Of a DNA stretch of 37,562 nt, positions 15,808 through 23,362 are shown one piece after another; the stretch's first letter is position 1; every line of letters starts with the position of its first letter. The notes beneath the pieces are model-generated. The model was not told where the DNA came from and made no database searches. It worked only from the letters and a program-made list of their open reading frames with translations. Source of the DNA: Candidatus Ornithoclostridium faecavium (GTDB taxonomy: Bacteria; Bacillota; Clostridia; Christensenellales; UBA3700); NCBI GenBank assembly GCA_018714045.1, contig DVNX01000002.1, positions 1 through 37,562 on the forward strand, read 5' to 3'. Made by a program: the position numbers and the translations under genes.

Positions 15808-17085
15808 TTATTCCCATTCGATGGTGCCTGTCGGCTTCGGGGTCATATCGAAGCATACGCGGTTGACGCCCTTTACCTCTGTGATTATCCTCTTGACTAT
15901 CTTGTCGAGAACGTTCCAGTCGACGTGTTCTATCGTCGCGGTCATCGCGTCCACGGTATTTACGGCGCGGATTATCACAGGCCATTCGAAGGAACGCGCG
16001 TTGTCTCTCACGCCGACGGACCTGACGTCGGGGATAAGGGTGAAATACTGCCATACCTTACCCTGCAAGCCCGCTTTAGCGAACTCTTCGCGGAGGATAG
16101 CGTCAGATTCTCTTACAGCTTCCAGTCTGTCTCTGGTGATAGCGCCTAAGCATCTTACGCCGAGACCGGGACCCGGGAACGGCTGACGGTAAACCATATC
16201 GTCGGGCAGACCGAGAGCCTTGCCGCAAGCGCGGACTTCGTCCTTGAACAGATATTTGAGCGGCTCGACCAGCTCGAATTTAAGGTCGTCGGGAAGACCG
16301 CCGACGTTGTGGTGGGATTTTACTATCTTATTCGTCTTGGTACCGCTCTCTACGATATCGGGATAGATGGTACCCTGCGCGAGGAAATCTATGCCGTCAA
16401 GCTTTCTCGCCTCTTCTTCGAACACTCTGATAAACTCTGCGCCGATGATCTTTCTCTTCTTTTCGGGATCGGCTACGCCTGCGAGTTTGTCGAGGAATCT
16501 GTCCACGCTGTCAGAATATATAAGGGTCGCGCCCAGTTCTTCTCTGAACACTCTTACGACCTGCTCTGGTTCTCCCTTTCTAAGAAGACCGTGGTTTACG
16601 TGAACGCACACCAGCTGTTTGCCGATAGCTTTGATGAGAAGCGCTGCGACGACGGAGCTGTCAACGCCGCCCGAAAGCGCGAGGAGCACCTTTTTGTCGC
16701 CTATCTGCTTTCTGAGCAATTCCACCTGGTCGTCGATGAAGTTCTGCATATTCCAGTTAGCCTCAGCCTTGCAGGTATCGAATACGAAGGATTTAAGGTC
16801 GCCTTCCTTGATCGCGGGGCACTTATCGGTAGCGTGATTAAGCGCTACGACAGGCACGGACGCGCCGTAGATTTCAGCCGCGACGTCGATCTTAACGCCG
16901 TCTATAACGTTGTTGGGACCGCCGTTTAAAATAACGCCCTTTACGTTGGGGATAGCCGCAAGCTGTTTCGCGGTGATATCGTGCGGATAAATCTCGCTGT
17001 AAACGCCCAGCGCTCTTATCTCTCTTGCAAGCGCGGAGTTGTTCTCGCTGCCGAGGTCGAGAATAACTATCATATCTTGTTTCAT
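15808..17085 (-). CDS. guaA: GMP synthase with internally deleted, active-site-less glutaminase domain
   Basis: The product is 425 residues; typical GuaA has about 510-525. The ATP-pyrophosphatase part is complete: LALSGGVDSSVVAAL (about residues 136-150), AQGTIYPDIVESG, KSHHNVGGLPDD, PFPGPGLGVR and the C-terminal dimerisation domain ending PKPTGTIEWE. The N-terminal amidotransferase begins normally (VILDLGS, ELGVYSE-like ALGVYSE, GVILNGGP) but at residues 81-85 the nucleophile elbow GxCxG is replaced by ALNHA. About 80 residues that should contain the oxyanion region and the His/Glu of HPEV are missing, and sequence resumes at LKSFVFDTC (about residue 97). Such an enzyme could use only free ammonia or a partner glutaminase to make GMP from XMP. 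Confidence 0.93.
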   Translation of the reverse strand: MKQDMIVILDLGSENNSALAREIRALGVYSEIYPHDITAKQLAAIPNVKGVILNGGPNNVIDGVKIDVAAEIYGASVPVVALNHATDKCPAIKEGDLKSFVFDTCKAEANWNMQNFIDDQVELLRKQIGDKKVLLALSGGVDSSVVAALLIKAIGKQLVCVHVNHGLLRKGEPEQVVRVFREELGATLIYSDSVDRFLDKLAGVADPEKKRKIIGAEFIRVFEEEARKLDGIDFLAQGTIYPDIVESGTKTNKIVKSHHNVGGLPDDLKFELVEPLKYLFKDEVRACGKALGLPDDMVYRQPFPGPGLGVRCLGAITRDRLEAVRESDAILREEFAKAGLQGKVWQYFTLIPDVRSVGVRDNARSFEWPVIIRAVNTVDAMTATIEHVDWNVLDKIVKRIITEVKGVNRVCFDMTPKPTGTIEWE

Positions 17086-17113
17086 ATCTGTTCTCCTTGG
17101 TTTTTATGTAATA

Positions 17114-17143
17114 AATGTATCACCAAACGGACGCGCGTGTCAA
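17114..17143 (-). promoter_or_regulatory. Sigma-A promoter of guaA with extended -10
   Basis: On the minus strand TTGACA and TACATT are separated by 18 bases, with TG one base before the -10 box. AAGGAG follows before the start codon. No purine-riboswitch-like structure is visible in the short leader. Confidence 0.6.
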
Positions 17144-17185
17144 TCCGTTTGAATTTATTTGCTGTGCCTTTTAACGCCTTAACGC

Positions 17186-17663
17186 TCAGAAATCCGAACT
17201 GACAGACGAGTTTACTATGCCGTCGCGCTTGTCGAATTCACCCGCATTGGTGAACGGACGGGTATTTGCGCTTCTCTCAATAACGTTGAAAGAGGTAGCT
17301 TTCACGTTTTCGACGTTGTACAGATAAAGTCCGTATACGGGCATATCGTAATACCGGCTCGTTTCGTGAGACAAGAAATACATATGAGAAACGCGCGTTA
17401 TTTCGGGATATCCGTTCATGTTTGCATGAAGAACGTCGTTGCCGTGATATATTTCTACTCTTTCGTATACATATCGTCAGTAAAAGCAGGCGTCTTGAGA
17501 TATTCGTCGTAAGGTACGTCGGCAACGTGCTCGCCCGCACCTTCCGTCAGCGAATATTCTTTCATTTCGGGGAAATCTATCTTTTTCCCCTTATCGTCGC
17601 AGGCAGAAAGCGCTAAAGTCAGTATAAGCGCGACGACAAGAACTATTGCAAATTTTTTCTCAT
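17186..17663 (-). pseudogene. Frameshifted lipoprotein gene
   Basis: AAAGGAG precedes ATG at 17663, but that frame stops after six codons. Adding one A to the six-A run at 17653-17658 would join it to the open frame that encodes KKFAIVLVV...LTLALSAC, a lipoprotein signal with a good lipobox. That frame then stops at 17455 after DDMYTKE. The -1 frame continues smoothly as RVEIYHGNDVLHANMNGYPE and runs to a stop at 17186, ending NSSVSSDF. Two indels are therefore needed to restore one protein of about 160 residues. It lies 50 bases downstream of the GH95-like gene, so it was probably its operon partner. Either true decay or sequencing error in the homopolymer is possible. Confidence 0.7.
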
Positions 17664-17715
17664 ATATCTCCTTTATAATGCAGCGCGGCACGTAAAACGT
17701 ACGCGCCGCGACTTA

Positions 17716-20469
17716 TCATCCTTTTATATCGAATTCGACCGTAACGCTTTCGCCCGCTTTAAGGGTGACTTTTTCAGTCTTTGACGAAAGCCCGCACGAT
17801 ATCTCTATCGTCTGATCGATATCGCTTTTTACCGTAACGCTCGCCTTACCCGTCTTAAGCGACCAGCTGAGATTTGTCACCTCTGCGCGCGTACGGCACT
17901 TTATCCCCTTTATATAGCCCTCGTCGAAACCGCTCGTCGGAAGCGCTGGAAGCACTTCGATCTTGCCCGTATAGGAATATACCAGCGCTTCGTTTATCAT
18001 GCCGAGATAGCCTATAGCAAAGTCCGTACAGTAACAGCTGCTCCTGTTGGTATGGTGATTGGTCATAAGCGAGTTGTAATATATCGTATTTATCCTTAAA
18101 GAAAATTCTTCCGTGTAACCGTTCATCAGCCCGACAAGCGAATCCGTCACGCTCTCTCTGTCTTTGAGTCTCGCCGCGATAAGCGAACGGTGTATCAACG
18201 CGTGGCTTGCCTCGTTTTCGCTCGCTCTGTTTTCGATAGCCTGTATCGCCGCGTCGCGGAGCGCTTCGTCGTCCTGCGTTTCGAAAAGCGGCCATACCAT
18301 ATACATATGGCTTAAGTGTCTGTGCGTGTTGTTTTCTTCAAACTGATTAGCCGCCCATTCCTTTATCGCTCCGCTTTCGTCGTAGAGATAGGGCGGTAAC
18401 TTTTCCATCAGTCTTTCCCACTTGCTCACGTCAGCCGTCGGATCTACCGAACGCCAGATCTCGATGAGCATTTCCAGGTTGTTCCTGCACGCCGCGATAT
18501 CGATAGCGGAGTTCGCGCAGGACGGAGACGGATAGTTGGACGGATTGTTTTCAGGCGAATAAGACGGGATTATGCAAAAGGTCTCCCCTTCCGCAAGAGA
18601 AGTCTTTCCTTCTTCGTAGTGAATGTCTCCGTTTGCGTCCGTGTAATACTGAGGCACCATCAGCTGATCCCAGTAGTTGGCGGATTTCAGAAGAAGGGGA
18701 AGCAGTATCTCGCTTCTTAAATCGAGATATCCTTTTTCCTTTATCTCCGCGACTTTCGCGTCGGTAAGCGGCACGTTGGTCATTGAAAGCACCGCACGCA
18801 GATCTTGAAGGTCGAATTCTTCTGAAAGAGGTATTTTTACGTCGCCGTAGCACATCAAAGTCTCGTACAAAGGTTGCAGCATCCAGCTCGCGCCCGCGTT
18901 CCAGTATCTGAACGGATAGGGATAGCAGCTTTCTGTCAGAAGAGCCATATCGCCGTCGCTGTTGACGGGCGCCTGTATAGCGTCCTCGTAGCCGTGAGAA
19001 GCGTAAGCGTTGTCCATCCAGTCGTCGACCTGCCTCAATATGAAATTGACGTAACCGACGTATGCGTCGCTTATGTTGCCCGTATTCATCGACGAAGTCT
19101 GTAAGTTCACGTTCGCGTCCATCGTGTACTTACTGCCCCAGTCGCGCACCCACTCGCCCGTCCACATACCGAAAAGTCTGCTGGTACTCGTACCCGCGCA
19201 GCAGAGATACGCGTATCTTCCCGAATAATACGCCCTTTCCGCCAAGGTGTTGTTTATCGTGGTATTGTTGAATTTGTAAGAGGTGAGGTCTTCGTTGGGA
19301 ACGCTTATGTCCGCGCCCAGCGAAAATTCGACCGCGTTGTACTGAGGGGTAAAAATATCGGTATGGCTTTTGAGCGCTTCGCTGTAATAGAAAACGCCGT
19401 CCCTCGTATATTTGTCCGCTACCGCCTTTACCTTTTCCCTCAAAGCGGTTTCGAGGTCGTAACTTTCCTGCTCAGCGAACTCGTCGTAAGCGCCCATATC
19501 GTAAGTGCGGCCGGACGCGGTGATAACGTATATCTTTTTAGCGCCCGTTATCTTTATGCCCGTTATCTCTTCGCCGACGAACTGTTCTTCTTCCTTGCCT
19601 TCGACGGTCACGAGTTCTTTTGTGCCGCCCTCGCAGAATATATAGCTTACGGTAGCGTAACCGCCGTCTTTGAGTTCGCTTCCCTCATAGGACGGATAAT
19701 GCGCGACAAAGCCGAGATATTCGAGATTATCGTCCGTCGTCCTCTTATACCTTATGTCCTTTTCGCTGGGATAAACGTCGCCCTCTTTGCCGAAGTTGGG
19801 CATAGTCGAAAGGCTGTCGTAAGAGAAAGTCACGTTCAGTTTAACTCCCGTCGACGAAGCGGTAAGCTGAGTTATCGTCACGTCGTCCGCTTTGGACGTA
19901 AAAGTGAGCCTGTCCCACTGTCCGTCCCCGTCGGTATAACGCGTACCGACCTGCGCGGTGTCGTAATCGGTATATCTCATATACTCAGAAGGCTCCGTCT
20001 CCGCCGCTGTTTTATCCGTCTGCGCCATTCTCAGGATAGCGCCCGCGTGATAGGAATAGACGTCCATATACGGCTGATCGTCCGTTATGTCCCTGCCGTT
20101 TATTATGTTCTGTCTTACGGTTTCGAGTTCGTCGTAAGAGACGGGATTTTCTCTGGGATTTTTATTGGGCAGAATAAAATGTATGTTCTGAAAAATGACC
20201 GTATCGTTGTACGGCGATCCTGCGATTATCGCGCCCTGTCTGCCGTTGCCGGTGACCATACCGTTGCGCCAGATCTGATTGTTGTTGACCTTAGTTGCGG
20301 AAAGCTCGTTGTACGTGGTCGCAAAAGACGACTTCGCGTCGTTTTCAAACTCAGCGCCGCTGTACGTATCTCCGTTAACCGTCTTATCTTTGCAAGCCGT
20401 AGCGAAAACCAGAGTAAAAGCGATCGCAAATACTACCGAAAGAACAATAAAAACTCTTTTGAAATTCAT
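17716..20469 (-). CDS. GH95-like glycoside hydrolase lipoprotein (probable alpha-L-fucosidase)
   Basis: The 917-residue product starts with a signal peptide and lipidation-type Cys at about residue 26. Next is the GH95-type N-terminal beta domain (IWRNGMVTGNGRQGAIIAG, NIHFILPNKNPRENP, Tyr-rich YMRYTDYDTAQ). An (alpha/alpha)6 catalytic region follows with GEWVRDWGSKYTMDANVNLQ (about 445-465) and HHTNRSSCYCTDFAIGYLGM (about 813-832). The C-terminal domain has the typical EVLPALPTSGFDEGYIKGI. GH95 enzymes cleave alpha-1,2-fucosyl or galactosyl bonds of host glycans; the Asp in CYCTDF lies where the family places a catalytic Asp, by inference. Start at 20469 has GGGA seven bases upstream; an earlier in-frame ATG at 20499 lies within the promoter region. 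Confidence 0.85.
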   Translation of the reverse strand: MNFKRVFIVLSVVFAIAFTLVFATACKDKTVNGDTYSGAEFENDAKSSFATTYNELSATKVNNNQIWRNGMVTGNGRQGAIIAGSPYNDTVIFQNIHFILPNKNPRENPVSYDELETVRQNIINGRDITDDQPYMDVYSYHAGAILRMAQTDKTAAETEPSEYMRYTDYDTAQVGTRYTDGDGQWDRLTFTSKADDVTITQLTASSTGVKLNVTFSYDSLSTMPNFGKEGDVYPSEKDIRYKRTTDDNLEYLGFVAHYPSYEGSELKDGGYATVSYIFCEGGTKELVTVEGKEEEQFVGEEITGIKITGAKKIYVITASGRTYDMGAYDEFAEQESYDLETALREKVKAVADKYTRDGVFYYSEALKSHTDIFTPQYNAVEFSLGADISVPNEDLTSYKFNNTTINNTLAERAYYSGRYAYLCCAGTSTSRLFGMWTGEWVRDWGSKYTMDANVNLQTSSMNTGNISDAYVGYVNFILRQVDDWMDNAYASHGYEDAIQAPVNSDGDMALLTESCYPYPFRYWNAGASWMLQPLYETLMCYGDVKIPLSEEFDLQDLRAVLSMTNVPLTDAKVAEIKEKGYLDLRSEILLPLLLKSANYWDQLMVPQYYTDANGDIHYEEGKTSLAEGETFCIIPSYSPENNPSNYPSPSCANSAIDIAACRNNLEMLIEIWRSVDPTADVSKWERLMEKLPPYLYDESGAIKEWAANQFEENNTHRHLSHMYMVWPLFETQDDEALRDAAIQAIENRASENEASHALIHRSLIAARLKDRESVTDSLVGLMNGYTEEFSLRINTIYYNSLMTNHHTNRSSCYCTDFAIGYLGMINEALVYSYTGKIEVLPALPTSGFDEGYIKGIKCRTRAEVTNLSWSLKTGKASVTVKSDIDQTIEISCGLSSKTEKVTLKAGESVTVEFDIKG

Positions 20470-20489
20470 AATACTTCCCTCTGATATTA

Positions 20490-20518
20490 ATTTTAACAAA
20501 GCGCGCGTATGGTGTCAA
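20490..20518 (-). promoter_or_regulatory. Sigma-A promoter of the GH95-like gene
   Basis: On the minus strand TTGACA and TAAAAT are separated by 17 bases, immediately upstream of the preferred start at 20469. Confidence 0.7.
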
Positions 20519-20566
20519 CGACTCAAAAATCCATAAACGCGCGCATACAGTCCATAAATCGCGCAT

Positions 20567-20596
20567 AATAAAAGCCGCCGCGACGGTCGCGACGGC
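20567..20596 (-). terminator. Intrinsic terminator of the HTH-SdpI gene
   Basis: On the minus strand GCCGTCGCGA pairs with TCGCGGCGGC (one G-T pair) around a three-base loop, followed by TTTTATTA. Confidence 0.75.
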
Positions 20597-20621
20597 ATAA
20601 ACTTACGCTAATATCGGATTT

Positions 20622-21806
20622 TTACTTGAACAACTCTCTTTCCCTCTTTTTATCCGCTTTTATCTTCTTATGCAACTTAACGCTTGCGAACGCTGCGACG
20701 AGCGTCACGACGACGGGCACGAATATCGCCGCGCATAAGAATCCGAAATTCAAAGGAAGATCGAGAAGTCCCGTTATAACGATCATACCGACTGAAACGG
20801 CATACATAAACGCGCCCGTAAACGCGTTGACGAACGCCCACTCCTTTTCCCCGACAAAAGAATAAGGTATCCTTACGCCTATGACTGCGTTCTTGGGGAT
20901 AAATATGCAGATAGCGCCGCAGAACGCGTATAGCGAACTTACTATAACACAAAACAACTCGTTGAACTTCGAATGTTCGGGAAGAAGATAACCCGCTTCG
21001 ACGCACGCCGCGTAATCTTTTCTGACAATGCTCACAGAAATCGCCGTCAACGCGATTGCAACCGCCGCGAAAACCGCTCCCGCCGTCCACACCGTCCACG
21101 CCTTCACCTCGGGATAATGCGTTCTGACCAGCGCGAGATATACCGCAAGCCCGCCGCCTGCAACGATAAGGAAATATATTCCGCCAATCGACACAAGCTC
21201 TTTTGAGCTGCCCCACCTGGTTATCTCTCCGTTTGAGTCGTAATGAGCGGGTATCGTCGCGGGCAGAAATATCCTCGCTATCACGGCGACAAGAAGCGGC
21301 GCTAATGCAAGCAAAAGCAGCAGCGTTAAACAAATTTTTCCTGCCCGTGTTCGTTTTTCTACATTTACATCGGTTCTTTCGATCGCTTCGAATCCAATCA
21401 GTTCTTCCAGAGGAAAGTCGAAAAGCTCAGACATTTTGTTAAGATAAAATACGTCCGGGAGCGCTTCTCCGTTTTCCCAGTCGATAACGTTTTGTTCGGT
21501 AGTCCTCAGCCTTTCGGCAAACTCAGCCTGAGAATATCCCGCAATTTCTCTGCAAGAACGTATCTTTATTCCGACGTCCGTCATGAAATCACCGTCACCT
21601 TCGAGTTTTACGAAATACTCGATCTTTACGCCGAACAGATCTGCCATCCTTTTCAACATGAATACGTCGGGCACGCTTCTGCCGCACTCCCATTTGCTTA
21701 CGTTTTTGTCGCTGACGTACAGCTTTTCCGCAAGCTCTTTCTGAGTCCAGCCCTTTTCCTTTCTCTTTTTGGCGATCTTTTCGCCTATCTCCCGCATTGC
21801 GTTCAT
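20622..21806 (-). CDS. Regulator with two XRE-type HTH domains fused to DUF1648/SdpI membrane domain
   Basis: The 394-residue protein begins with an XRE HTH (KGWTQKELAEKLYVSDKNVSKWE, about residues 18-40). A second, more divergent HTH follows at about residues 76-135 (AGYSQAEFAERL, NVIDWENG). Its Tyr/Ser-rich residues match the first repeat in spacing. The membrane part starts near residue 157. It has the DUF1648 signature PAHYDSNGEITRWGSS (about 190-205) and the SdpI signature NAVIGVRIPYSF...EWAFVNAFTG (about 308-335), with about six membrane segments. SdpI is an immunity/signalling protein in Bacillus; HTH-SdpI fusions are assumed to be membrane-tethered regulators. AAAGGAG six bases before the ATG supports the start. 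Confidence 0.85.
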   Translation of the reverse strand: MNAMREIGEKIAKKRKEKGWTQKELAEKLYVSDKNVSKWECGRSVPDVFMLKRMADLFGVKIEYFVKLEGDGDFMTDVGIKIRSCREIAGYSQAEFAERLRTTEQNVIDWENGEALPDVFYLNKMSELFDFPLEELIGFEAIERTDVNVEKRTRAGKICLTLLLLLALAPLLVAVIARIFLPATIPAHYDSNGEITRWGSSKELVSIGGIYFLIVAGGGLAVYLALVRTHYPEVKAWTVWTAGAVFAAVAIALTAISVSIVRKDYAACVEAGYLLPEHSKFNELFCVIVSSLYAFCGAICIFIPKNAVIGVRIPYSFVGEKEWAFVNAFTGAFMYAVSVGMIVITGLLDLPLNFGFLCAAIFVPVVVTLVAAFASVKLHKKIKADKKRERELFK

Positions 21807-21840
21807 TAAAAACTCCTTTCAGAGGTCTTTCCTCGGTTTT

Positions 21841-21870
21841 ATTGTATTATCCGAGTCCGATATTTGTCAA
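21841..21870 (-). promoter_or_regulatory. Sigma-A promoter of the HTH-SdpI gene
   Basis: On the minus strand TTGACA and TACAAT are separated by 18 bases, about 35 bases before the start. Confidence 0.7.
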
Positions 21871-21891
21871 TACAAAGCCCTAAAAACCGCT

Positions 21892-21908
21892 CTCTACGAT
21901 ACGTAGAG
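21892..21908. promoter_or_regulatory. Palindrome upstream of the HTH-SdpI promoter
   Basis: CTCTACG and CGTAGAG are perfect 7-bp arms around a three-base centre, 21 bases upstream of the -35 box. The outer bases CGCT/AGCG extend the symmetry imperfectly. It lies between the ddh terminator and the regulator's promoter and is a candidate operator for the regulator itself. Confidence 0.4.
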
Positions 21909-21940
21909 CGCTTATACCCCCTTTACTTATCGCGATTTGC

Positions 21941-21972
21941 AAAAAAACGTCCGCCCCGTATCGGAGCGGACG
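21941..21972 (-). terminator. Intrinsic terminator of ddh
   Basis: On the minus strand CGTCCGC and GCGGACG stems with a short GC-rich loop are followed by seven T residues, 18 bases after the ddh stop. Confidence 0.88.
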
Positions 21973-21989
21973 AATATGTATTGTTTTTA

Positions 21990-22973
21990 TTACAGCATGA
22001 TCTTTCTGAGCTCTTCTCCGCTCTTCGCGCTGAGATATGCGGGCGGTATATCGAGAACTGTCACGCAACCCGTCTTGCCTTCATTGCTCATTCTGGAGAC
22101 TGCGCGCGCATAAGCGACCAGTACGCTCGAAGTGAATGCGGGGTTTGAGTCGAGTTTGAGCGAATATTCGACAACGTTGTTGAATTCGTAGTCTGCCCCT
22201 GTTTTGCCGCTTCTTATCACGAAACCGCCGTGAGGTATGCCCTTGTGTTTCGCGTTCAGTTCTTCCTGTGAAATAAAGTTCACGGTCGTGTCGTAATCTG
22301 CGAAATAGTTGGGCATCTCTTTTATTTCCTTTTCTATTCTCGCCTTATCCGCGCCCTCTTCTACTACGACGTAGCACTCTCTCGTATGCTTTTCCCTCGT
22401 GGAAAGTTCAGGGTTTTTACCGCTTCTTACAGCGTCGAGAGCCGCCTGTACGGGCACGGTATACTGTCTTGCGTCGACGACGCCTTCAACTCTTCTTATC
22501 GCGTCCGAATGTCCCTGGCTTACGCCCTTGCCCCAGAACGTATAGGTCGCGCCTCCCGGGAGCACGCTGTCGCCGTAGACGCGCGCTATCGAGAACATAC
22601 CCGGATCCCAGCCGCAACTTATAAGCGCAAGTTTGCCGCTCTTTTTAGCCGCGCCGTCGACCTCTTCGAAATGCGCGGGGATATTCGCGTGAGTATCGAA
22701 ACTGTCCACAACGTTGAACATAGCCGCGAACTGCGGAGTCTGCACGGGAAGATCGGTAGCCGAGCCGCCGCAAAGGATAAGCACGTCTATTTCGTCCTTA
22801 TACGCGGCAGCGTTTTCTGCCTTTTCCACCTTTACGCCCTTGGTTATCGGGGTTATCGACGCGGGATCGCGACGGGTAAAGATGATTTTGAGTTCGATAT
22901 CGGGGTTGTGCATTACCGCAGCTTCAACACCCCTGCCGAGGTTGCCGTATCCTGAAATGCCTAATCTTATCAT
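21990..22973 (-). CDS. ddh: meso-Diaminopimelate D-dehydrogenase
   Basis: The 327-residue product matches diaminopimelate dehydrogenase in length and sequence: the NADP-binding ISGYGNLGRGVE (residues 6-17), FTRRDP, LILCGGSATDLP (about 64-75), FNVVDSFDTHANIP (about 85-98), ISCGWDPGMFS (about 117-127) and GKGVSQGHSDAIRR (about 147-160). It makes meso-DAP in one reductive amination of tetrahydrodipicolinate, bypassing the acylated-intermediate branches, for peptidoglycan and lysine. AGGAG is well placed before the ATG. It has its own promoter and terminator. Confidence 0.95.
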   Translation of the reverse strand: MIRLGISGYGNLGRGVEAAVMHNPDIELKIIFTRRDPASITPITKGVKVEKAENAAAYKDEIDVLILCGGSATDLPVQTPQFAAMFNVVDSFDTHANIPAHFEEVDGAAKKSGKLALISCGWDPGMFSIARVYGDSVLPGGATYTFWGKGVSQGHSDAIRRVEGVVDARQYTVPVQAALDAVRSGKNPELSTREKHTRECYVVVEEGADKARIEKEIKEMPNYFADYDTTVNFISQEELNAKHKGIPHGGFVIRSGKTGADYEFNNVVEYSLKLDSNPAFTSSVLVAYARAVSRMSNEGKTGCVTVLDIPPAYLSAKSGEELRKIML

Positions 22974-23001
22974 AGTAAGCTCCTTGAAAAAAACTGACTA
23001 T

Positions 23002-23031
23002 ATTATATAATAACATGCAAGACTTTGTCAC
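23002..23031 (-). promoter_or_regulatory. Promoter of ddh
   Basis: On the minus strand GTGACA and TATAAT are separated by 18 bases, about 30 bases upstream of the start. Confidence 0.6.
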
Positions 23032-23302
23032 AAATTTCGTTTAAAAAAATCGGCTCTTATCTCAATTTTTTTGTAGAATATGCGCCATTTTGACATCAGC
23101 AACGCCGCAGAAAAGATAAACCTTTATTTAAGCGCTTGTCACGCATCGTCTCTCAGTCGCGACGGCATCACAATTTTCCTCCCTCAAAACTTTATTTTTA
23201 TCCGATAATGAGAAATTCAGAATACAAAGGCAGAAAACATAATCATAGCCAAGCTCACGATATGCGCGTGCACATTACAATACCAATAAAATAACAACGA
23301 CG
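23032..23302. other. Intergenic region between ddh promoter and sialidase terminator
   Basis: No open frame with a ribosome binding site, RNA gene or repeat was recognised in this stretch. It separates two minus-strand transcription units. Confidence 0.5.
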
Positions 23303-23306
23303 GCGT

Positions 23307-23333
23307 AAAAAAAGAGGGCTTTGCGCCCTCTTT
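23307..23333 (-). terminator. Intrinsic terminator of the sialidase gene
   Basis: On the minus strand a 9-bp stem AAAGAGGGC/GCCCTCTTT with a short loop is followed by T residues. Confidence 0.88.
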
Positions 23334-23362
23334 GAATACAGATATCTTGCAGCAACCGTATT

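Noticed and set aside
16990..17085. Riboswitch before or within the start of guaA
   Set aside because: The leader is short and shows no purine-aptamer three-way junction pattern.
19363..20484. 373-codon open frame antisense to the GH95-like gene
   Set aside because: Shadow frame without start signals; the minus strand encodes a recognisable hydrolase.
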